A stretch of 64,000 bases of DNA from Pseudomonas chlororaphis subsp. piscium. GTDB taxonomy: Bacteria; Pseudomonadota; Gammaproteobacteria; Pseudomonadales; Pseudomonadaceae. Shown piece after piece: positions 20,288 through 27,777 of this stretch. A program made the translations under genes and the position numbers. The notes under the pieces are model-generated. The model saw only the letters and a program-made list of their open reading frames with translations, searched no databases and was not told where the DNA came from. Position 1 is the first letter of the stretch; every line of letters begins with the position of its first letter. The stretch is taken from positions 6,749,001-6,813,000 of the forward strand of contig NZ_CP027707.1 in the NCBI RefSeq assembly GCF_003850345.1. The letters are read 5' to 3'.

Positions 20288-21423
20288 GGGCTGGTCTCCT
20301 GCGGGGCATTCGCAGCAGGCTTGGCCAGTGGTTTCACCGACTCTTCAGCACTCAGGTTACGCCGCTCCAGGTAGGCCTGAACCGCGCCCAGGGTCTTGGC
20401 CAGGTCCGGCGTCTGCACGGTGACCGGCTGTTTGCTCAGTTCGGACACGCGCTCCAGCATGAGCTTGCTCTGCGGGTTGTCCTGATTGAAGTTGCCCTTC
20501 AATACATCGCGGGCTTCCACCAGCGCCTGGGTGTACACCGGCGCCTGGCCGTTCAACGCCGCCCACTGCGCCTGCTCCAGGGCCAGGCTCAAGGCCAGGC
20601 GCACCTGCGTCAGGCTTTGCCCGGCGAGCAGCGGCCGCACGTTCTTGTCCGCGTTGAAGTCGATACGAATGTAACGCGAGATCTGGTCCCACCATTGCGC
20701 CCAGCGGCTGGCGCCATCGCCGTCGGCGGTCAGGCCCAGCAGCGAATCGCCACGGTCGCGATATTCGGGGGCCAGCTCGGTGAGTTCGGCTACCTGGTCG
20801 CGCAATGCGCCCAGCTGCAGGAACAGCCCGGTGCGATCCGGCTGTTCGGTGCTGCGCAGGGCCGCGAGGCTCTTGGCCAGCTGTTCGCGCGCGGCGAAAG
20901 AGCCGGGATCGTTCTGCTCGCGCAGGATCTCGTCGGCACCCTGCACCAGGGCCTGGGCGCTGCTGATGTCCTGCAAGGCCGAAAGACGCAGGCTGGCCAG
21001 ACGCAACAGATGCTCCGCCTCGGCCAGACGCCAGTCCTTGCGGCTGGCACCCAGAACGCTCTCCAGCTTCTGATTGAGTCGCTGCTGATCGCCCTGCAGT
21101 TGCGCCACCAGACGGCGGCGCTCTTCCAGTTCATCGGCCGCCGGCAACTGCTCCAGGCGCGCAGTCAGGCGCTGCTCGTTGAGCTTCAGGCTCTGCGCCT
21201 CGTCACCCAGGGCCTGCAACTGCCCCAGCTGCTGTTGATTGTTGGCCTGCAGGCTGCGCACCTGCCAGACACCCCAACCGCCGGCAGCGACACCGGCCGC
21301 CCCCAGCAGCAGGGCGAGGATCGCCAATCCGTTGCCACGGCGCTGCGGAGCAGGGGTTGCGGGCTCAGCCGGCGCATCGATTACCGGCTGGACATCATCT
21401 TTAGGCAAGGCTGTTTCGCTCAC
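20284..21423 (-). CDS. hemX: HemX, uroporphyrinogen-III C-methyltransferase-like membrane protein
   Basis: A 379-residue protein with a cytoplasmic N-terminus, a single membrane segment (GNGLAILALLLGAAGVAAGG, about 33-52), a long heptad-rich coiled coil (LQALGDEAQSLKLNEQRL onward) and a globular C-terminal domain. The family is often annotated as a methyltransferase, but the SAM-binding domain of CobA-type enzymes is not visible. I start at GTG 21423 because AAAGGATGGATAC precedes it and V-S-E-T-A-L-P begins the family-like sequence. It lies between hemD (17-base gap) and hemY in one operon. Confidence 0.9.
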   Translation of the reverse strand: MSETALPKDDVQPVIDAPAEPATPAPQRRGNGLAILALLLGAAGVAAGGWGVWQVRSLQANNQQQLGQLQALGDEAQSLKLNEQRLTARLEQLPAADELEERRRLVAQLQGDQQRLNQKLESVLGASRKDWRLAEAEHLLRLASLRLSALQDISSAQALVQGADEILREQNDPGSFAAREQLAKSLAALRSTEQPDRTGLFLQLGALRDQVAELTELAPEYRDRGDSLLGLTADGDGASRWAQWWDQISRYIRIDFNADKNVRPLLAGQSLTQVRLALSLALEQAQWAALNGQAPVYTQALVEARDVLKGNFNQDNPQSKLMLERVSELSKQPVTVQTPDLAKTLGAVQAYLERRNLSAEESVKPLAKPAANAPQETSP

Positions 21424-21440
21424 GTATCCATCCTTTGCGT

Positions 21441-22208
21441 TTAGAGAACGGGCACGGGTTGCTCCCGTAACGCCGTTAGCAAGGCCGCGGCGCTGGCGCC
21501 ACGACAATCCACAACTTTCTCGGCCCCGGCGGCACGCGCCATCTCGGCGACCCGAGGGCTCGGTACAAACAACGGCAGCCGCGCCACCTGCGGCCAGGCC
21601 TCGCCGGCCAACTGCTGCAAGTACTCGAAACCCTGCCCACTGCTGACCACCAGCCCATTCAAGCGTTCCGCCTGGATGCGTTGCATCAGGACCCCGTTGG
21701 CATAGTGCGGCAGGTCGCGGCGGTACAGCTCCAGATAGTCGACACTAGCACCTTGGCCGCGCAAACGCTCAGCCAGCAGCTCGCGGCCGCCCTCCCCGCG
21801 CATGATCAGCACCCGTGGGGCGGATCGTGCAATAGCCTCGCGCAACTGGGGAAGTTCAAGCAAGGCTTCACTGTCATCGCCTTGCTCGGGGAAAAAAACA
21901 TCCAGGCCGTGATCGGCCAGAATCTGCGCCGTGCCGGCGCCCACACTGAACCAGCGCTGGCTCGGTGGCTGCGGCCAGAACTGCTCGAGCAGTTGCACGG
22001 CCATTCGCGCGGCGGGCTTGCTGACCACGATCACCGCGCAGTACCGGTGCAGCTCAAGCACTCTGGCGCGCAAGGTATCGTCAAAAGGCAGGGCTTCGAT
22101 TTCCAGCAATGGCAGGCTGCTGCTGAACACCCCCGCTTCGCCCAGAACCTCAGCCAGCAGCACCGACTCGTCCGTGGGCCGGGTCAGCAGCACACGCCAG
22201 TCGCTCAC
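21441..22208 (-). CDS. hemD: Uroporphyrinogen-III synthase
   Basis: A 255-residue HemD that cyclises hydroxymethylbilane to uroporphyrinogen III. The two-lobed fold is reflected in the start WRVLLTRP, the middle segment VSKPAARMA ... [11 protein letters not shown], and the end [16 protein letters not shown]. Sequence conservation in this family is low, but position immediately after hemC (4-base overlap) settles the call. Confidence 0.94.
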   Translation of the reverse strand: MSDWRVLLTRPTDESVLLAEVLGEAGVFSSSLPLLEIEALPFDDTLRARVLELHRYCAVIVVSKPAARMAVQLLEQFWPQPPSQRWFSVGAGTAQILADHGLDVFFPEQGDDSEALLELPQLREAIARSAPRVLIMRGEGGRELLAERLRGQGASVDYLELYRRDLPHYANGVLMQRIQAERLNGLVVSSGQGFEYLQQLAGEAWPQVARLPLFVPSPRVAEMARAAGAEKVVDCRGASAAALLTALREQPVPVL

Positions 22209-23146
22209 TCTTCGCCAGCCTCGCCATAGACCGCGCGCAGAATATCGTCGGCGCCCTGGGCCAGCAGAGCCTCCGCGACCTGCACGCCAAGCGCCGCCGC
22301 CGCGCTACGTGGAGCACGAGCCTCGGCGCTGAGCAACACACCGCCGCTCGGGTCGCCGACCAGGCCGCGCAGCCACAGCTGATCGCCTTCGAGCACCGCA
22401 TAGCAGGCGATCGGTACCTGGCAGCCGCCATTCAGATGCTTGTTGAGGGCGCGCTCGGCAGTGACCCGATCCGCCGTATCGACATGATGCAGGGGCGCCA
22501 GCAGCTTATGGATCTCGCTGTCGGCCGTGCGGCATTCGATGCCCACCGCGCCCTGGCCGCCCGCCGGAAGGCTGTCGTCGACGCTGATCGAAGAGCTGAT
22601 GCGATCTACGAAGCCAAGACGGATCAAGCCGGCAGCGGCCAGGATGATGGCGTCGTACTCACCGGCGTCGAGCTTGGCCAGGCGCGTGTTGACGTTGCCG
22701 CGCAGGAAACGGATCTGCAGGTCCGGACGACGAGCCAGCAGCTGCGCCTGGCGACGCAGACTGGAGGTGCCCACCACGCTGCCCGCGGGCAGGTCGTCGA
22801 GACTGGAATAGGTATTGGAGACAAAGGCATCGCGCGGGTCTTCGCGCTCGCAGATGCAGAACAGGCCCAGGCCTTCAGGGAAGTCCATGGGTACGTCTTT
22901 CATCGAATGCACAGCGATATCCGCTTCGTTTTCCAGCAGCGCGGTTTCCAGCTCCTTGACGAACAGCCCCTTGCCGCCGATTTTCGACAACGGCGAGTCG
23001 AGCAGCTTGTCGCCGCGACTGACCATGGGCACCAGCGTCACGATCAACCCCGGGTGAGCGCCTTCCAGACGAGCTTTGACGTGTTCGGCTTGCCACAAGG
23101 CCAAGGCACTTTTGCGGGTAGCGATGCGGATTTCGCGAGAGGACAT
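22205..23146 (-). CDS. hemC: Porphobilinogen deaminase (hydroxymethylbilane synthase)
   Basis: A 313-residue cytosolic enzyme polymerising four porphobilinogens. Conserved parts include [19 protein letters not shown], the active-site aspartate region ([15 protein letters not shown]), [10 protein letters not shown] and the dipyrromethane cofactor cysteine in [12 protein letters not shown]. It begins the hemC-hemD-hemX-hemY run. The algR stop is about 140 bases upstream, so hem genes may be partly read from an algR transcript. Confidence 0.96.
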   Translation of the reverse strand: MSSREIRIATRKSALALWQAEHVKARLEGAHPGLIVTLVPMVSRGDKLLDSPLSKIGGKGLFVKELETALLENEADIAVHSMKDVPMDFPEGLGLFCICEREDPRDAFVSNTYSSLDDLPAGSVVGTSSLRRQAQLLARRPDLQIRFLRGNVNTRLAKLDAGEYDAIILAAAGLIRLGFVDRISSSISVDDSLPAGGQGAVGIECRTADSEIHKLLAPLHHVDTADRVTAERALNKHLNGGCQVPIACYAVLEGDQLWLRGLVGDPSGGVLLSAEARAPRSAAAALGVQVAEALLAQGADDILRAVYGEAGEE

Positions 23147-23287
23147 GGATCAATCCGTACTGATAGAAAATACGGCAGATGATAACAGCTCAGCCAAATC
23201 AGCTTTGACTTGTATCAGGAACTACAGCCCCTCCCTGGCTGCAGGAACGTTGCGGGCGGGGTGCATGACCCGCCCGGCCACCCGGAT

Positions 23288-24034
23288 CTAGAGCTGCTGC
23301 ATCATCTTGCGCACGCCGGCCACATGCCGTCGGCTGACGATCAGCGCATCACCATTGAGACCCTTGAGGAACAGCTGGAAATGCCCCAGCGGCGTACGCT
23401 GCAGGCGTTCGATGCGTTCACGGGCCACCAGGGCGTTGCGATGGATGCGAACGAAACGCTCGCCAAACTCGTCCTCCAGCGCCTTCAGGGGTTCGTCCAG
23501 CAGGACTTCGCCGCTCTCATGGCGCAAGGTCACGTATTTGTGGTCGGCAATGAAATAGACGACCTGATCCAGCGGGATCAGCTCGATACCTTTACGGGTC
23601 CGCGCACTGATATGGCTGCGGGGGCCGCTGCCGCTTTCGGCGGCGGGCCGGGTCAGGGCCGCCAGCTGGACCCTGTTGGGGCGGTCGGCCTTTTTCAGCG
23701 CCTCGAGCAGATGCTCGGAACGCACCGGTTTGAGCAAGTGACCTACCTCGCTGACATCAAAAGCCTCGAGGGCGAATTCATCAGGGGCGGCACAGAACAC
23801 CACGGCTGGCGGCGCCTCGCGCTCGCACAAACGGGCGGCAACCTGCAGGCCATCGAGACCCGGCATGCGGATGTCGAGAAGCACGACATCCGGTTTCAGG
23901 CTGTCGATCAGGGCCAATGCCTCTTCGCCATTGGTGGCGCTGGGCTCCAGGACACTGTATCCCTCAAGCTCACTGACCATGCGGCTCAGTCGCTCGCGGG
24001 CTAGGGGTTCGTCATCAACGATCAGGACATTCAT
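23288..24034 (-). CDS. algR: AlgR, LytTR-type response regulator
   Basis: A 248-residue regulator, the same length as P. aeruginosa AlgR. The receiver domain carries D7, D8, the phosphoacceptor D54 (VVLLDIRMPG) and the K of HLLKPVR. The C-terminal LytTR DNA-binding domain runs from about residue 140 (ARTRKGIELIPLDQVVYF ... FVRIHRNALVARERIERL). It controls alginate, twitching motility and virulence genes in P. aeruginosa, usually with the sensor FimS/AlgZ. I find no algZ upstream; the 592-base gap to argH is non-coding. Start at 24034 matches relatives. Confidence 0.94.
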   Translation of the reverse strand: MNVLIVDDEPLARERLSRMVSELEGYSVLEPSATNGEEALALIDSLKPDVVLLDIRMPGLDGLQVAARLCEREAPPAVVFCAAPDEFALEAFDVSEVGHLLKPVRSEHLLEALKKADRPNRVQLAALTRPAAESGSGPRSHISARTRKGIELIPLDQVVYFIADHKYVTLRHESGEVLLDEPLKALEDEFGERFVRIHRNALVARERIERLQRTPLGHFQLFLKGLNGDALIVSRRHVAGVRKMMQQL

Positions 24035-24626
24035 ATTGCGCTGGATTCCTGCGTGAGTCTCGCACAAGGATAGCGTAGACAGGTGAAGTGACGTCCGTCA
24101 CGGCGATCCACGCTAAGACTAGTGCGAGGGCCAAAAAGTGCCCCACGACGGGCACCATTATTTACCCGGGCCCGCCAGATACCGTTCAAGGCCCGCCACT
24201 GCACGACATGGTCATGGGGACTGCTGATACAGGACACAAACACCCCCTCTCTTATAGTCCGCTTCCACACCGACCGCCTCCCTCGTGAATCGCGAGGTGG
24301 TGCCGGGACCGGAGCGCATGCGACAACGGTTGCGTGATCAGCGACCAGGCTCGATGAAACATCCGAGATTGCGCTGTTCCTTCAGTCCAACTGTAGACGG
24401 TTGCCAAGACGATATTGCTCTATCGATAAATATCGTTACATCACCCCTCGCACCCCGCCTTCGCTCGCCTAGTCTCTGCGCGCCCGAGGTCGGCGACAAG
24501 CGCCCGCGGCCCCCATGGCAGAAATAAAAACCTGCCGACCGGTGCCAGCTACAGGATTGGCAACCCTGTTATTATCCGCGGCAACTTTTCACCTCATTTC
24601 CCTTCCAGCCGATCACGAGCGAATTC
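24035..24626. other. 592-base gap between algR and argH, no gene found
   Basis: Both strands are broken by stops. The longest minus-strand frame (about 24031-24270, 79 codons) shows no histidine-kinase features. The gap must hold the divergent promoters of algR and argH; a TATTAT element at 24570-24575 could be the -10 of argH, but no good -35 partner is seen. One minus-strand terminator-like hairpin lies inside it (listed separately). The sensor gene algZ/fimS, which sits here in P. aeruginosa, is absent. Confidence 0.7.
24133..24155 (-). terminator. Terminator-like hairpin upstream of algR
   Basis: Read on the minus strand: GTGCCC, a six-base loop, GGGCAC, then five T's. It lies about 100 bases before the algR start, so it could end a short upstream transcript (small RNA) or attenuate algR. 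No gene lies upstream on that strand. Confidence 0.5.
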
Positions 24627-26021
24627 ATGAGCACTGACAAGACCAATCAGTCCTGGGGCGGCCGCTTCAGTGAGCCCGTCGACGCCTTCGTCGCCCGCTT
24701 CACCGCCTCCGTCACTTTCGACCAGCGCCTCTATCGTCACGACATCATGGGCTCGATCGCCCACGCCACCATGCTGGCCAAAGTCGGCGTACTGACCGAT
24801 GCCGAACGCGACAGCATCATCGACGGCCTGAAAACCATCCAGGGCGAAATCGAGGCGGGCACCTTTGACTGGCGCGTCGACCTGGAAGACGTGCACATGA
24901 ACATCGAAGCACGCCTGACCGACCGCATCGGCGTCACCGGCAAAAAGCTGCACACCGGCCGTAGCCGCAACGACCAGGTGGCCACCGATATCCGCCTGTG
25001 GCTGCGCGACGAAATCGATCTGATCCTGGCGGAAATCACCCGCCTGCAAAAAGGCCTGCTGGAACAAGCCGAGCGCGAAGCCGACACCATCATGCCGGGC
25101 TTCACTCACCTGCAGACCGCGCAGCCTGTGACCTTCGGTCATCACATGCTGGCCTGGTTCGAGATGCTCAGCCGCGACTACGAACGCCTGGTCGATTGCC
25201 GCAAGCGCACCAACCGCATGCCCCTGGGCAGCGCCGCGCTGGCCGGCACCACCTACCCGATCGACCGCGAGCTGACCTGCCAGTTGCTGGGCTTCGACGC
25301 CGTCGGTGGCAACTCGTTGGACAATGTGTCTGATCGCGATTTCGCCATTGAGTTCTGCGCCGCCGCCAGCCTGGCCATGATGCACCTGTCGCGCTTCTCC
25401 GAAGAGCTGGTGCTGTGGACCAGCGCGCAGTTCCAGTTCATCGATCTGCCTGACCGTTTCTGCACCGGCAGCTCGATCATGCCGCAAAAGAAAAACCCGG
25501 ACGTTCCGGAGCTGGTTCGTGGCAAGAGCGGCCGCGTGTTCGGCGCCCTGATGGGCCTGCTGACCCTGATGAAGGGCCAGCCCCTGGCCTACAACAAGGA
25601 CAACCAAGAAGACAAGGAACCGCTGTTCGACGCCGCCGACACCCTGCGCGACTCGCTGCGAGTCTTCGCCGACATGATCCCGGCGATCAAGCCCAAGCAC
25701 GCGATGATGCGCGAAGCGGCGCTGCGCGGTTTCTCCACCGCCACCGACCTGGCGGACTATCTGGTACGCCGTGGCCTGCCATTCCGCGATTGCCACGAAA
25801 TCGTTGGCCACGCAGTGAAGTACGGCGTGGAAACCGGTAAGGACCTGGCGGAAATGAGCCTGGAAGAACTGCGCAAGTTCAGCGACCAGATCGATCAGGA
25901 CGTGTTTGCCGTGCTGACCCTGGAAGGTTCGGTCAATGCCCGTGACCACATCGGCGGCACGGCCCCGGCTCAAGTCAAGGCAGCGGTGGTTCGCGGCCAG
26001 GCGTTGCTAAGCAGCCGCTAA
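24627..26021 (+). CDS. argH: Argininosuccinate lyase
   Basis: A 464-residue enzyme that splits argininosuccinate into arginine and fumarate, the final arginine biosynthesis step. The fumarase/aspartase superfamily signature [12 protein letters not shown] is intact, as are the N-terminal [13 protein letters not shown] and [13 protein letters not shown]. It is divergent from algR across a long gap and followed by a REP pair. Confidence 0.97.
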   Translation: MSTDKTNQSWGGRFSEPVDAFVARFTASVTFDQRLYRHDIMGSIAHATMLAKVGVLTDAERDSIIDGLKTIQGEIEAGTFDWRVDLEDVHMNIEARLTDRIGVTGKKLHTGRSRNDQVATDIRLWLRDEIDLILAEITRLQKGLLEQAEREADTIMPGFTHLQTAQPVTFGHHMLAWFEMLSRDYERLVDCRKRTNRMPLGSAALAGTTYPIDRELTCQLLGFDAVGGNSLDNVSDRDFAIEFCAAASLAMMHLSRFSEELVLWTSAQFQFIDLPDRFCTGSSIMPQKKNPDVPELVRGKSGRVFGALMGLLTLMKGQPLAYNKDNQEDKEPLFDAADTLRDSLRVFADMIPAIKPKHAMMREAALRGFSTATDLADYLVRRGLPFRDCHEIVGHAVKYGVETGKDLAEMSLEELRKFSDQIDQDVFAVLTLEGSVNARDHIGGTAPAQVKAAVVRGQALLSSR

Positions 26022-26028
26022 AAGCCAG

Positions 26029-26072
26029 CGCGGGCAAGCCAGGCTCCCACAAGAGCATGGCTTGCCCGCGAT
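26029..26072. repeat. REP pair after argH
   Basis: Inverted REP arms GCGGGCAAGCC-AGGCTCCCAC and GCATGGCTTGCCCGCGA around a short centre, immediately downstream of the argH stop and between convergent genes. Confidence 0.75.
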
Positions 26073-26090
26073 CAGCGACCTGAACCCTTT

Positions 26091-26747
26091 CTACTTCTTG
26101 CTGGCGATCATCGCCAGGAACTGCGGCATCGCCGCGTCCTTGTCCGCCGCGACCCGCTGCACATTGGGCATCTGCTCCAGCCGCGCCACCAAAGCCTTGG
26201 CTGCCGGCATCTCGGCCAGCAAATCCACACCGAACAGCTTCTGCCCTACCGCACAGGCCAGGCTGACGCTGTACAGGAAATACAGATCCGCCACGCTCAG
26301 GCTGCTACCCGCCACATAAGGGGCGAACTTGCCGTGCCTGGCCAGCGAGGCGAAGCCCAGCACCAGCTCGTTGCGGGATTTTTCCTTGATGGTCTCAGGG
26401 ACTGCAGTGCCGAAGAACGCCTCGCCGTAACAGGCTCGCGCCGGCAGCTCGATGTAAAGCTCGATCTCCTTGGCCAGCGCCAGCGCCTGGGCACGCTCGA
26501 ACGGATCGCTTGGCAGCAGCGCCGGGCCGGGCTGGCTTTCGAGGTATTCGAGGATCACGCTGGTTTCATTGATAAAACCCTGCTCCACCCCCAGCACCGG
26601 TACCTTGCCACGTGGGCTGATGGCCAACGCCTCAGGGCTTTGCCCGGCGTAGAACGGCACTTCTTCGAAAGGCAGAGCTTTTTCCAGCAACGCCAGTTTC
26701 ACCATGTTGTAGTAATTGCTGACGGCGAATCCATAAAGCTTGAGCAT
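26091..26747 (-). CDS. Glutathione S-transferase family protein
   Basis: A 218-residue protein with the thioredoxin-like N-terminal GST domain (MLKLYGFAVSNYYNMVKLAL, cis-proline segment GKVPVL, then INETSVILEYLE for the glutathione gamma-glutamyl contact) and the helical C-terminal domain (SVADLYFLYSVSLACAV). I chose ATG 26747, where the domain begins; the frame is open a further 78 codons upstream without family similarity. The substrate is unknown. Genes of this kind are often detoxification enzymes. Confidence 0.9.
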   Translation of the reverse strand: MLKLYGFAVSNYYNMVKLALLEKALPFEEVPFYAGQSPEALAISPRGKVPVLGVEQGFINETSVILEYLESQPGPALLPSDPFERAQALALAKEIELYIELPARACYGEAFFGTAVPETIKEKSRNELVLGFASLARHGKFAPYVAGSSLSVADLYFLYSVSLACAVGQKLFGVDLLAEMPAAKALVARLEQMPNVQRVAADKDAAMPQFLAMIASKK

Positions 26748-26872
26748 CACGTAGCCTCCAGGCCGGGTACGGGGTTGGCAGCCACTCTTATAGATCCTCG
26801 ACAGCCGACTGGCCAGCAGCATCAGGCTCCTGAATACGGGTAAACTGACGACCTTTCCTTGAGGAGCCTGCC

Positions 26873-27169
26873 ATGAGCGAGCCAATCCCCGACGCCAACC
26901 AAGACGACAACGACGAAGAAGCGTTCGCCGAAAACACCCTGATCGAAGCGATCGAAAACCAGATCGAAAGCGACAACCCACCCGCGGCCAAGGCCACCTT
27001 CAACAAGCTGACCCTGGTTGGCTATGAGCGTGACGAAATCCTCAACCTCATGGCTCACGTCCTGGCGGTGGAAATCGACGCGATCCTCGAAGAAGACCGC
27101 GCGTTCGACACCCAATGGTACGAAGCGGCGCTGCGCGCCCTGCCCGAGCTGCCGCCCGAGAAGAAATAA
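26873..27169 (+). CDS. Small acidic conserved protein, function unknown
   Basis: A 98-residue, strongly acidic protein. The first 18 residues are Asp/Glu/Asn-rich and probably disordered, followed by predicted helices (ENTLIEAIENQIESD ... YERDEILNLMAHVLAVEIDAILEE). TTGAGGAGCCTGCC gives a strong ribosome site in front of the ATG. GC-rich codon use matches its neighbours. I do not recognise a named domain; the shape suggests a small helical adaptor, but this is only a description. Confidence 0.75.
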   Translation: MSEPIPDANQDDNDEEAFAENTLIEAIENQIESDNPPAAKATFNKLTLVGYERDEILNLMAHVLAVEIDAILEEDRAFDTQWYEAALRALPELPPEKK

Positions 27170-27355
27170 GCCCGCCACGCCTCGCGCCCGCACCTGGCCG
27201 GCGCGATTGCGGGCCTTGGCTACACTGGTACGCGCCCTGCGGCCAAATACCGCCGCCCAGAGGCGTAAAAGTCCGCAGCGGACACTGGACAGGCTGCACA
27301 ACTGCGGTCACCTTAAGGACGCTGTCGTCTAATTCCTAGAAAGTCTGGAGTCCTT

Positions 27356-27601
27356 ATGTCGTATACCCCTGAGTTGGTTGCCGAACTGGAAATCCTTGTA
27401 CTCTTCAACCTGGACAGTTCCCAGGAAGGCCTGAAAATCCATCAGACCGCTGCCCCCCAAGCTATCGCCGCCGCACGACGCCTGTTCGAAAAAGAGCTCA
27501 TTACCCAGCCCGATGGTGGTTACCTGACCAGCCTGGGCCGCGATGCCGCCGAGCATGCCCAAGGCCTGCTGACCATTCTGACGGTCAAAGAAGCCGCCTG
27601 A
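27356..27601 (+). CDS. TIGR02647 family small protein
   Basis: An 81-residue protein (MSYTPELVAELEILVLFNL...) matching the TIGR02647 family of gamma-proteobacterial proteins of unknown function. The second half (AIAAARRLFEKELITQPDGGYLT) looks like a winged-helix or helix-turn-helix fragment, but no DNA-binding role is shown. GGAGTCC precedes the ATG. It is followed by a short hairpin and then cyaA. Confidence 0.82.
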   Translation: MSYTPELVAELEILVLFNLDSSQEGLKIHQTAAPQAIAAARRLFEKELITQPDGGYLTSLGRDAAEHAQGLLTILTVKEAA

Positions 27602-27621
27602 ACGCTCTCCCCTACGGCCCT

Positions 27622-27646
27622 CGGAATCCCCGCCTGTCGGATTCCG
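27622..27646 (+). terminator. Possible hairpin after the TIGR02647 gene
   Basis: CGGAATCC and GGATTCCG form an 8-base stem around nine bases, 20 bases past the stop. There is no T-run, so it may be an mRNA-end structure rather than a rho-independent terminator. Confidence 0.35.
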
Positions 27647-27777
27647 CGGGCAAGCTCCAGCCATCCGCTGGGAATCTGACGCCAAAAATAAAATTCAGCT
27701 TAAAGCTCGCCCTCGACTGGCTGTAAACTCCTCCTCACATAAGACCTCCCACGTTCAAGCTTCGCGAGCCTGTTTGA

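Noticed and set aside
24031..24270. 79-codon frame in the algR-argH gap
   Set aside because: No kinase or other domain; arginine/serine-rich shadow content and no good ribosome site.
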